A stretch of 7,289 nt of DNA from an uncultured Alcaligenaceae bacterium (GCA_937952975.1 CALFXX010000012.1:1-7289), one strand, 5' to 3'. Positions 1 through 6,634 are shown, counted from the first letter of the stretch. Made by a program: numbers and translations. Notes: generated from the letters alone by a model not told the origin.

Positions 1-2
1 AA

Positions 3-386
3 TGTACCGATGAGGTTAAAGATCGCGTCAGCGCCGTTGCGCTTGAAATTGGTTTGAGTGCTTTGCTGCAAACGGAGGCGGGGTTGTTGTCACACGGGCA
101 AAAGCAGTGGCTTGAAATTGGCATGTTACTGATGCAAGAGCCCGAACTGTTGATGCTTGATGAGCCGATCGCCGGTATGAGCGTACGTGAGCGTGAGCTA
201 ACCGCAGAACTGCTCAAGCGTATCTGTCAAAACCGTTCGGTGATTGTGATTGAGCATGACATGGAATTTGTGAAAAAAATTGCACACAAAGTGACTGTCA
301 TGCACCAGGGAAAGATTTTGGCGGAAGGTTCAATGGATACGGTTCAAAGCAACCCGGCAGTCATCGATGTTTACCTTGGACACTAG
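3..386 (+). CDS. urtD: Urea/short-chain amide ABC transporter ATP-binding protein UrtD, 3' part
   Basis: This is the C-terminal half (127 residues visible) of an ABC ATPase that powers uptake of urea or small amides at the inner membrane. The frame is open to the left edge, so the Walker A half lies outside the window; full UrtD proteins are about 250 residues. The ABC signature is LSHGQ (codons 87-101), a variant typical of UrtD where most ABC proteins have LSGGQ. It is followed by Walker B LLMLDEP with the catalytic Glu at 162-164, then the switch histidine in VIVIEHD at 255-257. The end, VIDVYLGH, is also UrtD-like. The TTG at 54 is an internal Leu codon and not a start. The gene ends 9 bases before urtE, and its stop codon overlaps the urtE ribosome binding site, so the two are co-transcribed. 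LivG is the main alternative, but the SHGQ signature argues for UrtD. Confidence 0.93.
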   Translation, partial: CTDEVKDRVSAVALEIGLSALLQTEAGLLSHGQKQWLEIGMLLMQEPELLMLDEPIAGMSVRERELTAELLKRICQNRSVIVIEHDMEFVKKIAHKVTVMHQGKILAEGSMDTVQSNPAVIDVYLGH

Positions 387-395
387 GAGCCTCTC

Positions 396-1085
396 ATGCT
401 AAGCGTAAAAGGATTGCATGTCGCCTACGGTCAAAGCGAGGCCCTTCATGGTATTGATTTAGAAATTGGTCAAAAAGAGACCGTTGCCATTATGGGTCGT
501 AATGGCATGGGTAAGACCACATTCTTTAAAAGTCTGATCGGTTTGTTACCGGTCAAGTCGGGCTCGATTGCAGTCAATGGTTCAGAGGTCACGCATGATG
601 AGAGTTTCAGGCGTGTAGCCAAGGGGATCGCGTATGTCCCGCAGGGGCGAATGATTTTCCCCACATTGACTGTTGAGGAAAATATTCAGACCGGTCTTGA
701 AAACGCCAAAGATAAGCGAATCCCGAACGAGATCTATGAGCTCTTTCCAGTGTTGTGGGACATGCGTGCTCGCAAGGGGGGAAATTTGTCTGGCGGTCAG
801 CAACAACAGTTAGCGATTGCGCGCGCGCTGGTCACTAACCCCAAAGTACTGTTGCTTGACGAACCTACAGAGGGAATTCAGCCTTCGATCATCAAGGACA
901 TTGCACGAGCTTTGAACGATATTCGGCAATTACGCGGAATCACGATCGTGGTGTCTGAGCAGGTGCTGAGCTTTGCAATGGATGTCGCTGATCGTCTGTT
1001 TGTGATTGAGGGTGGACGACTGGTGTATGAGACCGCTCGCAGCGATACCGACGTGAGTCGGATCAAACAATATTTGTCCGTTTAG
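396..1085 (+). CDS. urtE: Urea/short-chain amide ABC transporter ATP-binding protein UrtE
   Basis: This is the second ATPase subunit of the importer, complete at 229 residues, the usual UrtE/LivF length. Visible motifs are Walker A GRNGMGKTT (residues 34-42), the Q-loop in VPQGRMIFPTLTVEENI (Q83), the signature LSGGQ (131-135) followed by QQQLAIARAL, and Walker B VLLLDEPTEG (151-160). The position of the switch histidine reads SEQ (187-189), so His is replaced by Gln; this is the normal state of the LivF/UrtE branch, where the partner ATPase carries the His. The ATG is preceded by AGGAG at 385-389. UrtD and UrtE normally act with UrtA (periplasmic binding protein) and UrtB/UrtC (permeases), expected just upstream. 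Because two amidase genes follow and no urease gene is visible, the real substrate may be formamide or acetamide as well as, or instead of, urea. That is inference. Confidence 0.93.
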   Translation: MLSVKGLHVAYGQSEALHGIDLEIGQKETVAIMGRNGMGKTTFFKSLIGLLPVKSGSIAVNGSEVTHDESFRRVAKGIAYVPQGRMIFPTLTVEENIQTGLENAKDKRIPNEIYELFPVLWDMRARKGGNLSGGQQQQLAIARALVTNPKVLLLDEPTEGIQPSIIKDIARALNDIRQLRGITIVVSEQVLSFAMDVADRLFVIEGGRLVYETARSDTDVSRIKQYLSV

Positions 1086-1162
1086 TCAGATTGAGCAATA
1101 GCTGTTCGTTTAGTTATGTCATTTTTTTGCCGTAGACGTTGTTAAACCCCATCGAGTCATTT

Positions 1163-1171
1163 AAAGAGGTG
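1163..1171 (+). promoter_or_regulatory. Ribosome binding site of fmdA
   Basis: AAAGAGGTG ends 4 bases before the ATG at 1176 and supports that start. The 90-base gap after urtE (1086-1175) otherwise holds a T7 run near 1122-1128 and no convincing hairpin, terminator or promoter, so fmdA is probably read through from urtE. Confidence 0.6.
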
Positions 1172-1175
1172 CACC

Positions 1176-2405
1176 ATGCCCGAAACTCTAATTTCAGTTG
1201 ATCTAAAAGCCTCACCGTACGACAACCCAAAAATTCATAATCGTTGGCATCCAGATATTCCAATGGCCTGCTGGGTAAAGCCCGGTGATGACTTCATTCT
1301 GGAAACCTTCGACTGGACCGGCGGATTCATTAAGAACAACGATAGTGCGGATGATGTGCGTGACATCGATCTCTCAACTGTTCACTTCCTGTCGGGCCCG
1401 GTGGGCGTGAAAGGCGCTGAGCCGGGCGATCTGTTGGTCGTCGACCTGCTGGATATCGGTGCCAAAGACGATAGTCTGTGGGGCTTTAACGGCTTTTTCA
1501 GTAAGAAAAACGGTGGCGGGTTCTTGACCGAGCACTTTCCACAAGCGCAAAAGTCAATTTGGGATTTTCACGGCATGTTCACCACGAGTCGTCATATTCC
1601 GAACGTGAAATTTGCGGGTCTGATTCATCCTGGTTTGATTGGTTGCTTACCTGATCAAAAAATGTTGAATATGTGGAACGAGCGCGAGGTGGAATTCATC
1701 GCCACCCGGCCAGACCGTGTACCGCCTTTGGCAAATGCTCCGTATCCGTCAACTGCCCACTCGGGTCAGGCTACTGGTGCGGTTAAAGATAAGATCGCAG
1801 CAGAAGGTGCCCGTACTGTGCCACCTCGTGAACACGGTGGTAATTGCGACATCAAAGATCTATCACGCGGGTCAAAAATTTACTTCCCAGTCTATGTCGA
1901 CGGTGCTGGCTTGTCGGTGGGTGATTTGCACTTTAGTCAGGGCGATGGCGAGATCACCTTTTGCGGCGCTATTGAAATGGCCGGTTGGGTGCATATGAAA
2001 GTCGAGTTGATCAAAGGTGGTATGGCAAAGTACGGCATTAAAAATCCAATCTTCAAGCCCAGTCCGATCACCCCACAATACAACGACTACTTGATTTTTG
2101 AAGGCATCTCGGTAGACGAGTACGGCAAACAGCATTATTTGGATGTGCATGTTGCCTATCGCCAGGCGTGCTTGAATGCCATCGAATACATGACCAAGTT
2201 TGGCTATTCGCGCGCGCAAGCCTATTCGATTTTAGGGACTGCACCGGTACAAGGACATATCAGTGGGGTGGTCGATATTCCAAACGCCTGCGCCACGCTC
2301 TGGTTGCCGACGCAGATCTTTGACTTTGATATCAACCCCAATGCAGCGGGGCCCACAAAACTAGTGACACCGGGGATCGATATGCCTCTGTCGCTCGATT
2401 TGTAA
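1176..2405 (+). CDS. fmdA: Formamidase (acetamidase/formamidase family)
   Basis: This cytoplasmic amide hydrolase converts formamide to formate and ammonia, and related enzymes also take acetamide. It is 409 residues, matching the characterised Methylophilus methylotrophus FmdA class. Family landmarks are FLSGPVGVKGAEPGDLLVVD (71-90), PREHGGNCDIKDLSRG (217-232), VGDLHFSQGDGEI (248-260) and the C-terminal VVDIPNACATLWLP (365-378). The His/Asn/Asp of HGGNCD and the His/Gln/Asp/Glu of GDLHFSQGDGE are the strongly conserved polar residues expected to form the active or metal-binding site; the exact roles are recalled from the family, not shown here. There is no signal peptide. It lies 90 bases after urtE and 27 bases before fmdB, the classic fmdA-fmdB order. 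In M. methylotrophus the same genes sit with a branched-chain-type ABC transporter (fmdDEF), which fits this layout. Confidence 0.95.
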   Translation: MPETLISVDLKASPYDNPKIHNRWHPDIPMACWVKPGDDFILETFDWTGGFIKNNDSADDVRDIDLSTVHFLSGPVGVKGAEPGDLLVVDLLDIGAKDDSLWGFNGFFSKKNGGGFLTEHFPQAQKSIWDFHGMFTTSRHIPNVKFAGLIHPGLIGCLPDQKMLNMWNEREVEFIATRPDRVPPLANAPYPSTAHSGQATGAVKDKIAAEGARTVPPREHGGNCDIKDLSRGSKIYFPVYVDGAGLSVGDLHFSQGDGEITFCGAIEMAGWVHMKVELIKGGMAKYGIKNPIFKPSPITPQYNDYLIFEGISVDEYGKQHYLDVHVAYRQACLNAIEYMTKFGYSRAQAYSILGTAPVQGHISGVVDIPNACATLWLPTQIFDFDINPNAAGPTKLVTPGIDMPLSLDL

Positions 2406-2432
2406 CCTCGTTTTTATTTCAGGAGCCTTCAC

Positions 2433-2786
2433 ATGCCTATTTATGACTACACGTGTTCAGATTGCGGAAATTTTGATGCGTTGCGCCCGACCGCTAGGCG
2501 TGACGATGCCGCCGAGTGTCCGGCATGTGGAGAGCTCTCGGCGCGAGTATTCGCAAATGGTCCGCATTTGTCGCGTCTTGATGCAGATACACGTCGCGCC
2601 ATGGATGGCAATGTGAGGGCCGCGCACGCGCCAGTGTCGTCGAAGGATTATGACTCAGGCTACAAACGGTTGAAACATCCCTCGGGGTGCGGCTGTTGTG
2701 GGACGAGCAAGCGTAGTGCCACGCAAACGTTTGCCAACGGTAACAAGACCTTTGTGGGCAAGCGCCCTTGGATGATTAGTCACTAA
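2433..2786 (+). CDS. fmdB: FmdB-family zinc-ribbon protein
   Basis: This small protein of 117 residues begins MPIYDYTCSDCG and has a CxxC-x17-CxxC zinc ribbon (C8, C11, C29, C32), the hallmark of the FmdB domain. A middle stretch rich in charged residues leads to a second cysteine cluster, GCGCCG (C86, C88, C89), and the end KTFVGKRPWMISH. FmdB was proposed as a regulator of formamidase expression in M. methylotrophus, but no biochemical role is firmly established. A metal-binding helper for the enzyme is an equally fair reading of the sequence. Its start is supported by AGGAG at 2421-2425, 7 bases upstream. It is almost certainly in one transcript with fmdA. The second Cys cluster lies outside the standard domain. 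Confidence 0.92.
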   Translation: MPIYDYTCSDCGNFDALRPTARRDDAAECPACGELSARVFANGPHLSRLDADTRRAMDGNVRAAHAPVSSKDYDSGYKRLKHPSGCGCCGTSKRSATQTFANGNKTFVGKRPWMISH

Positions 2787-2857
2787 GAGCGTCGCGCATC
2801 GCGCCCGTCAAGTCGTACGCGAAGGCTATCGGTTGAGGTGTTTATTGCGTAAGTTGA

Positions 2858-2876
2858 GCGGTCGGACTATGACCGC
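2858..2876 (+). promoter_or_regulatory. Inverted repeat in the fmdB-amiE gap (possible leader hairpin)
   Basis: GCGGTC (2858-2863) and GACCGC (2871-2876) form a perfect 6-base-pair stem with a 7-base loop, in the 137-base gap between fmdB and amiE. No T run follows it, so it is not a standard intrinsic terminator. It could be an operator, an mRNA processing or stability element, or chance. A second tiny GC hairpin (GCGC at 2794-2797 and 2801-2804) lies just after the fmdB stop. Confidence 0.25.
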
Positions 2877-2911
2877 AAGGCTGTTGTGTCAATGATTTGT
2901 TACGGAATTTT

Positions 2912-2916
2912 AGGAG
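2912..2916 (+). promoter_or_regulatory. Ribosome binding site that fixes the amiE start
   Basis: AGGAG lies 7 bases before the ATG at 2924. It decides against the in-frame TTG at 2897, which lies upstream of this site, would add nine residues (first MLRNF) and has no comparable ribosome binding site. The ATG also gives MRHGDISSS, the usual N-terminus of AmiE. Confidence 0.8.
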
Positions 2917-2923
2917 CAAAATA

Positions 2924-3961
2924 ATGCGTCATGGAGATATTTCTAGCAGTGCGGATTGCGTAGGCGTAGCCGTTGTGAATTACAAAATGCCGCGTTTGCA
3001 TACTAAGGCAGAGGTCTTGGAGAATGCGAAGAAGATCGGTGAGATGCTGATTGGCATGAAGCAGGGTCTGCCTGGAATGGATTTGGTGATTTTTCCTGAG
3101 TACAGCACTCACGGCATTATGTATGACGCGAAAGAAATGTACGAAACCGCTTCGACCATTCCAGGTGATGAGACCGAAATTTTTGCCGCTGCTTGTCGTA
3201 AAGCAAATGTCTGGGGTGTATTTTCGTTGACCGGAGAGCGTCACGAAGAGCATCCGAACAAGGCTCCTTACAACACCTTAATCTTGATGAACAATCTGGG
3301 CGAGATCGTGCAGAAGTACCGCAAGATCATGCCCTGGACGCCGATCGAGGGCTGGTACCCTGGCGACTGCACCTATGTGTCTGAAGGCCCCAAGGGCTTA
3401 AAGATTAGCCTGATCATTTGTGATGATGGTAATTACCCTGAAATTTGGCGTGACTGTGCAATGCGCGGTGCAGAACTGATTGTTCGCTGCCAGGGTTATA
3501 TGTATCCCTCAAAAGAGCAACAGGTGATGGTGGCAAAATGTATGGCTTGGATGAACAACACCTATGTCGCAGTTGCCAATGCGACGGGTTTTGATGGCGT
3601 TTATTCGTACTTTGGTCATTCAGCAATTGTCGGGTTTGATGGGCGGACGCTAGGTGAGTGTGGCACCGAAGAGATGGGTGTGAACTACGCTGAATTATCG
3701 GTCAGCTTGATTCGTGATTTTCGTAAAAATGGTCAATCGCAAAATCATCTATTCAAACTGGTGCACCGAGGCTACACTGGAAAAATCAATTCTGGCGAAG
3801 AGGCCGAAGGTGTGGCCGCTTGCCCCTACGAGTTTTACGGCAAATGGATTAGCGATCCCGAAGGTACGCGCAAAATGGTCGAGTCGTTTACGCGAACAAC
3901 GGTTGGTACACCTGAATGTCCAATTGAAGGGATCCCTAATACGCCGACTGAGCATCGCTAA
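2924..3961 (+). CDS. amiE: Aliphatic amidase AmiE (nitrilase superfamily)
   Basis: This cytoplasmic enzyme hydrolyses short aliphatic amides (acetamide, propionamide and often formamide) to the carboxylate and ammonia. At 345 residues it is essentially the same length as P. aeruginosa AmiE (346), and the alignment is ungapped through the catalytic region by eye. The catalytic residues fall at the AmiE numbers: E59 in FPEYST, K134 in KYRKIMPW, E142 in PIEGWYPG and C166 in LIICDDGNYPEIW. W138, a substrate-pocket residue, is kept. The nitrilase-type AmiF formamidase is less likely, because the N-terminus MRHGDISSS and the run NANVWGVF-like ANVWGVFSLTGERHEEHP (94-111) are AmiE features. A separate 137-base leader precedes it, so its expression may be set partly apart from fmdAB. 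In P. aeruginosa, amiE is regulated by AmiC/AmiR antitermination; neither gene is seen here. Confidence 0.97.
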   Translation: MRHGDISSSADCVGVAVVNYKMPRLHTKAEVLENAKKIGEMLIGMKQGLPGMDLVIFPEYSTHGIMYDAKEMYETASTIPGDETEIFAAACRKANVWGVFSLTGERHEEHPNKAPYNTLILMNNLGEIVQKYRKIMPWTPIEGWYPGDCTYVSEGPKGLKISLIICDDGNYPEIWRDCAMRGAELIVRCQGYMYPSKEQQVMVAKCMAWMNNTYVAVANATGFDGVYSYFGHSAIVGFDGRTLGECGTEEMGVNYAELSVSLIRDFRKNGQSQNHLFKLVHRGYTGKINSGEEAEGVAACPYEFYGKWISDPEGTRKMVESFTRTTVGTPECPIEGIPNTPTEHR

Positions 3962-3972
3962 GCCATGCGAGC

Positions 3973-3976
3973 AGGA
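3973..3976 (+). promoter_or_regulatory. Ribosome binding site for a TTG start
   Basis: AGGA lies 8 bases before the TTG at 3985. The only in-frame ATG nearby (3976-3978) is followed at once by TGA (3979-3981), so it cannot start the protein. The next in-frame Met is residue 36, directly before Walker A, which would remove the conserved N-terminal strand. The TTG is therefore the best start. Confidence 0.6.
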
Positions 3977-3984
3977 TGTGACCC

Positions 3985-4788
3985 TTGGACGTTCTAGCTG
4001 AATACCGCATCACCAACGAGCCTTTTTATGAGGCAACGGGTGATGAGGTCGCGTTGTTTGGGTTGGCGTATGCGCAGCAGCTGCCCGTGATGCTGAAAGG
4101 TCCAACCGGTTGTGGCAAAAGCCGATTTGTCGAATATATGGCCTTTCGGCTCGGGCGTCCATTGGTGACGGTTGCCTGTCACGAGGATATGGTGGCGTCA
4201 GATTTAATTGGGCGGTATTTGCTTGATGCGCGCGGCACGTTTTGGCAAGATGGGCCACTCACACTGGCGGCGCGGCATGGCGCGATATGTTATCTCGATG
4301 AGCTCGTCGAGGCACGCCAAGATACGACGGTTGTCATTCATCCTTTAACCGATTCACGGCGAGTTTTGCCGCTCGATAAAAAGGGTGAACTGTTACGTGC
4401 CCACCCAGACTTTCAACTGGTGATGTCGTACAACCCTGGTTATCAGGGACTGAGCAAAGATATGAAGCCCTCGACTCGGCAACGCTTTGTAGCCTTGGCC
4501 TTTGATTACCCCGAGACTGCGCAAGAGATCAAGATCGTTTGTTGCGAGACTGGGTTGGCTGAGGATATCGCTCAAAAGCTAGTCAGTATCGCGCAGCAAT
4601 CGCGCTCGCTGACGCAGCGTGGTTTAGCCGAAGGGGTATCCACAAGGATGTTGAGTCACGCGGCAGCGCTGATCCAGCAGGGCGCGACAGTGCGCGCCAG
4701 CTGTGAGTTAGCTTTGATTAATCCGTTGAGTGATGACCTTGACGTATTGCGTGCCTTACGGGCATTGGTTGATGCGCAGCTTGGATGA
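3985..4788 (+). CDS. MoxR-type AAA+ ATPase, CbbQ/NirQ/NorQ family
   Basis: This cytoplasmic AAA+ ATPase of 267 residues belongs to the group that works with a VWA-domain partner to remodel or activate a client enzyme. Motifs are the N-terminal YRITNEPFYEATGDEV (7-22), Walker A GPTGCGKS (39-46), VACHEDMVASDLIGRYLL (63-80, typical of CbbQ/NorQ), Walker B AICYLDE (100-106), sensor 1 MSYNPGY (N150) and the arginine-finger region STRQRF (163-168). The C-terminal part (about 175-260) with LAEGVSTRML matches the CbbQ/NirQ C-terminal domain. Known relatives activate RuBisCO (CbbQ) or nitric oxide reductase (NorQ); neither client is in the window. It follows amiE by 23 bases and overlaps the VWA gene by 4 bases, so it is likely in the amide operon. 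It starts at TTG, suggesting modest translation. The client here is unknown; an amidase or another enzyme of this operon is inference. Confidence 0.9.
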   Translation: MDVLAEYRITNEPFYEATGDEVALFGLAYAQQLPVMLKGPTGCGKSRFVEYMAFRLGRPLVTVACHEDMVASDLIGRYLLDARGTFWQDGPLTLAARHGAICYLDELVEARQDTTVVIHPLTDSRRVLPLDKKGELLRAHPDFQLVMSYNPGYQGLSKDMKPSTRQRFVALAFDYPETAQEIKIVCCETGLAEDIAQKLVSIAQQSRSLTQRGLAEGVSTRMLSHAAALIQQGATVRASCELALINPLSDDLDVLRALRALVDAQLG

Positions 4789-6548
4789 AGGACCACCTTT
4801 CTGTACAAACGTTGGATTCGCTGCGGCTCGTACTTTGTGCCTTAGCGCAGAAAAGCATTGCAATCGAAATCACGGCGCACGCTGGCTTGCAATGCTCCGA
4901 GCCGAGCGCGCCTCAAACACGAACGGTTCTGACCGCCACGCATGTCTGGTTTCCGTCCTTCACACCTCTTGCGCAAGGTGCTCAAGAGCACGATGAACTT
5001 CAATTAGCGCGCGTAGCCCACGCGGCCGCGCATTTTTTGTATAGCCAGGCGGGTCGCTCCACCAGTGGATTAAAACCAATGGGCGTGGCTGTCGTATCTG
5101 CCTTTGAGGATGCGCGTGTCGATCGTTTATTGTGCGCAAAGTATCCCGGTATCCGGGCCTGGTTTGCGCTCGGTACTCAATCGCATGGGCAAAGTGTGTC
5201 GGGCTATTTCACATCTTTAATAGAGGCACTCACGACTGCGCTCGTGCAGGGCCCAACTGGGCAAGAGTCCTATTGGGTGAGTAAGGCATGCAGACTTTTT
5301 TTTGAACATGAAAGGCAGCACGGATTGGAAGACTATGATGGTTTTCGTCGCATTGCGTCGATCATGGCCAATGATCTTGGGCAGATGCGCGTACAGTTCA
5401 ATCCGAATCAATACCTCGTGCCGTTGGCGTACCACGATGATCATTCTTATCTGTGGAACTTTGAGCAAACAGGCGCGCAGTCAGAACTGGACAAGAGCAT
5501 TGCCTCGCAGCCCAGTGCCACTCCGCGTGAGCGGAACGAGTCAAATGTGGCACCCCCCGAGGTCAGTCACGCCCCGCGGGCAGACTCAACGCGACGTCAG
5601 TCGATTGAGGGCTTTGCTCCCTCGGCTTTGGGCCCCGAGGCCGGCGCCTTGGTCGCTGGACGCTCAGTATTTTTATATCCAGAGTGGAATCAGCGCGTTT
5701 GCGTCTTACGTGAGAACTGGTGCACGGTCATTGACGATGGCGCCAATCCTTCGGATGGTAAAGAAGAGGCGGGCCCCCTCACTGAGGGCTTTCACCCGAA
5801 GCCTCTAAGCTTCAGACTGTTGGGCGCCCAGCGGGCTCGCACGCAACGACAACAATGGCAAGGTCATGAGCTTGATATGGATGCCTTGATCGACTATCGA
5901 GCCTCGCAGCGACGAGTGGGCAGCACAGACCCCCGCGTTTTTCAAAACCCGTACTTGCGCGCTAGCACCTTAAGCATACTGCTGCTGATGGATCTGTCTG
6001 CTTCGACCGCGAATACGGTAGGCGACGCTCAGATTTCAATTCTTGCGTTACAAAAAAAGGCAGCGCTTGATGTCGCCTGCGCGGCTCGTGCGCGTCACGA
6101 CCGGGTCGCGATCCATGGCTTCAGTTCGAATACCCGCCACGCAGTGAGTTACACCCGATTTTTAGAGTTCAATCAACCGCTTTCAGCGTCTGTATTTGGA
6201 CGGATTGCTCAGGCGCGAGCTGAATATTCAACCCGCTTGGGCGCCGCGTTGAGGCACGCGACGCTCGCCGCAGGTCAAGAAACGACTGAGAGACGCGCAG
6301 TGATTGTCTTGACCGATGGAGCACCGTCGGATATTGATGTATTCGACCCTGACTATTTGATTGCAGATGCGGCGAGAGCGGTCAGTGAGGCGCGTGCTAC
6401 TGGAGTGCAGGTCTATGGCTTAGTGATGGACGCTCAGGCTAGACCTTATGCTGAGGCGGTATACGGATTGCGTGCCAGGCAGATTCTTGAACGTCCCGAA
6501 GCCTTACCGCGCTATCTATCGATGCTGTATCAACAACTCAGAAAGTAA
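4785..6548 (+). CDS. NorD/CbbO-like VWA-domain protein
   Basis: This is the adaptor partner of the MoxR ATPase, 587 residues, close to NorD (about 600 or more) and shorter than typical CbbO. The N-terminal helical part holds FEDARVDRLLCAKYPGIRAW (107-126), a NorD/CbbO landmark. A low-complexity linker rich in Ser, Pro, Ala and Arg spans about 228-292. It is followed by YPEWNQRV (298-305) and WCTV (312-315), then the pre-VWA motif HELDMDALIDYRAS (361-374) and DPRVF (382-386). The VWA domain (about 394-587) has an intact MIDAS: DLSAS (403-407), T483 in STRLGAAL and D511 in LTDGAPSDIDVF. In known pairs the VWA subunit links the AAA+ ring to the client through the metal-bound MIDAS. Its ATG sits inside the stop of the ATPase gene (ATGA, 4785-4788), so translation is coupled and the two should be made in step. 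NorD-like is favoured over CbbO by length; the client is unknown. Confidence 0.88.
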   Translation: MKDHLSVQTLDSLRLVLCALAQKSIAIEITAHAGLQCSEPSAPQTRTVLTATHVWFPSFTPLAQGAQEHDELQLARVAHAAAHFLYSQAGRSTSGLKPMGVAVVSAFEDARVDRLLCAKYPGIRAWFALGTQSHGQSVSGYFTSLIEALTTALVQGPTGQESYWVSKACRLFFEHERQHGLEDYDGFRRIASIMANDLGQMRVQFNPNQYLVPLAYHDDHSYLWNFEQTGAQSELDKSIASQPSATPRERNESNVAPPEVSHAPRADSTRRQSIEGFAPSALGPEAGALVAGRSVFLYPEWNQRVCVLRENWCTVIDDGANPSDGKEEAGPLTEGFHPKPLSFRLLGAQRARTQRQQWQGHELDMDALIDYRASQRRVGSTDPRVFQNPYLRASTLSILLLMDLSASTANTVGDAQISILALQKKAALDVACAARARHDRVAIHGFSSNTRHAVSYTRFLEFNQPLSASVFGRIAQARAEYSTRLGAALRHATLAAGQETTERRAVIVLTDGAPSDIDVFDPDYLIADAARAVSEARATGVQVYGLVMDAQARPYAEAVYGLRARQILERPEALPRYLSMLYQQLRK

Positions 6549-6586
6549 CACTGGTTTACGTTACGCTCTTTAGAAGTTCCTAACAG

Positions 6587-6592
6587 TATAAT
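6587..6592 (+). promoter_or_regulatory. Putative -10 box of the purU promoter
   Basis: A perfect TATAAT lies 42 bases before the purU ATG in the 86-base gap after the VWA gene. No good TTGACA-like -35 is seen at 16-18 bases upstream (the region reads ACGCTCTT), and there is no extended -10 TG. It may be an activator-dependent or weak housekeeping promoter that sets purU apart from the amide operon. Start of transcription would be near 6599. Confidence 0.45.
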
Positions 6593-6634
6593 CAAGTGTG
6601 TAAAAGCTACTACAACAACAGAAGAAAACCTAGT

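Noticed and set aside
54..56. TTG as start of the first ABC ATPase gene
   Set aside because: The frame is open upstream to the window edge and the UrtD family extends well beyond this point; the codon is an internal Leu.
1086..1175. Promoter or sigma-54/NtrC site before fmdA
   Set aside because: TTGAGC at 1091 has no acceptable -10 at proper spacing, and no GG-N10-GC sigma-54 pattern was found; the gene can be read from urtE.
1717..2219. Overlapping open frames inside fmdA on both strands, and similar ones inside urtE, amiE, the ATPase, VWA and purU genes
   Set aside because: They lie in other frames of well-conserved genes, resemble no known family and have no ribosome binding sites of note.
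2897..2899. TTG as start of amiE
   Set aside because: The ATG at 2924 has an AGGAG 7 bases upstream and gives the family N-terminus MRHGDISSS; the longer form adds residues not seen in AmiE.
2787..2923. Sigma-54 promoter before amiE (GAGGTGTTTATTGCGT)
   Set aside because: The GG to GC spacing is 8 bases where 10 are needed.
3985..6548. Assigning the pair as nitric oxide reductase (norQD) or RuBisCO (cbbQO) activation genes
   Set aside because: The family match is clear but no norCB or cbbLS is in the window; the client cannot be named from sequence alone.
6545..6564. GTAAC/GTTAC inverted repeat after the VWA gene as a terminator
   Set aside because: The stem is only 5 pairs, AT-rich, with a 10-base loop and just a short T stretch after it; too weak to call.
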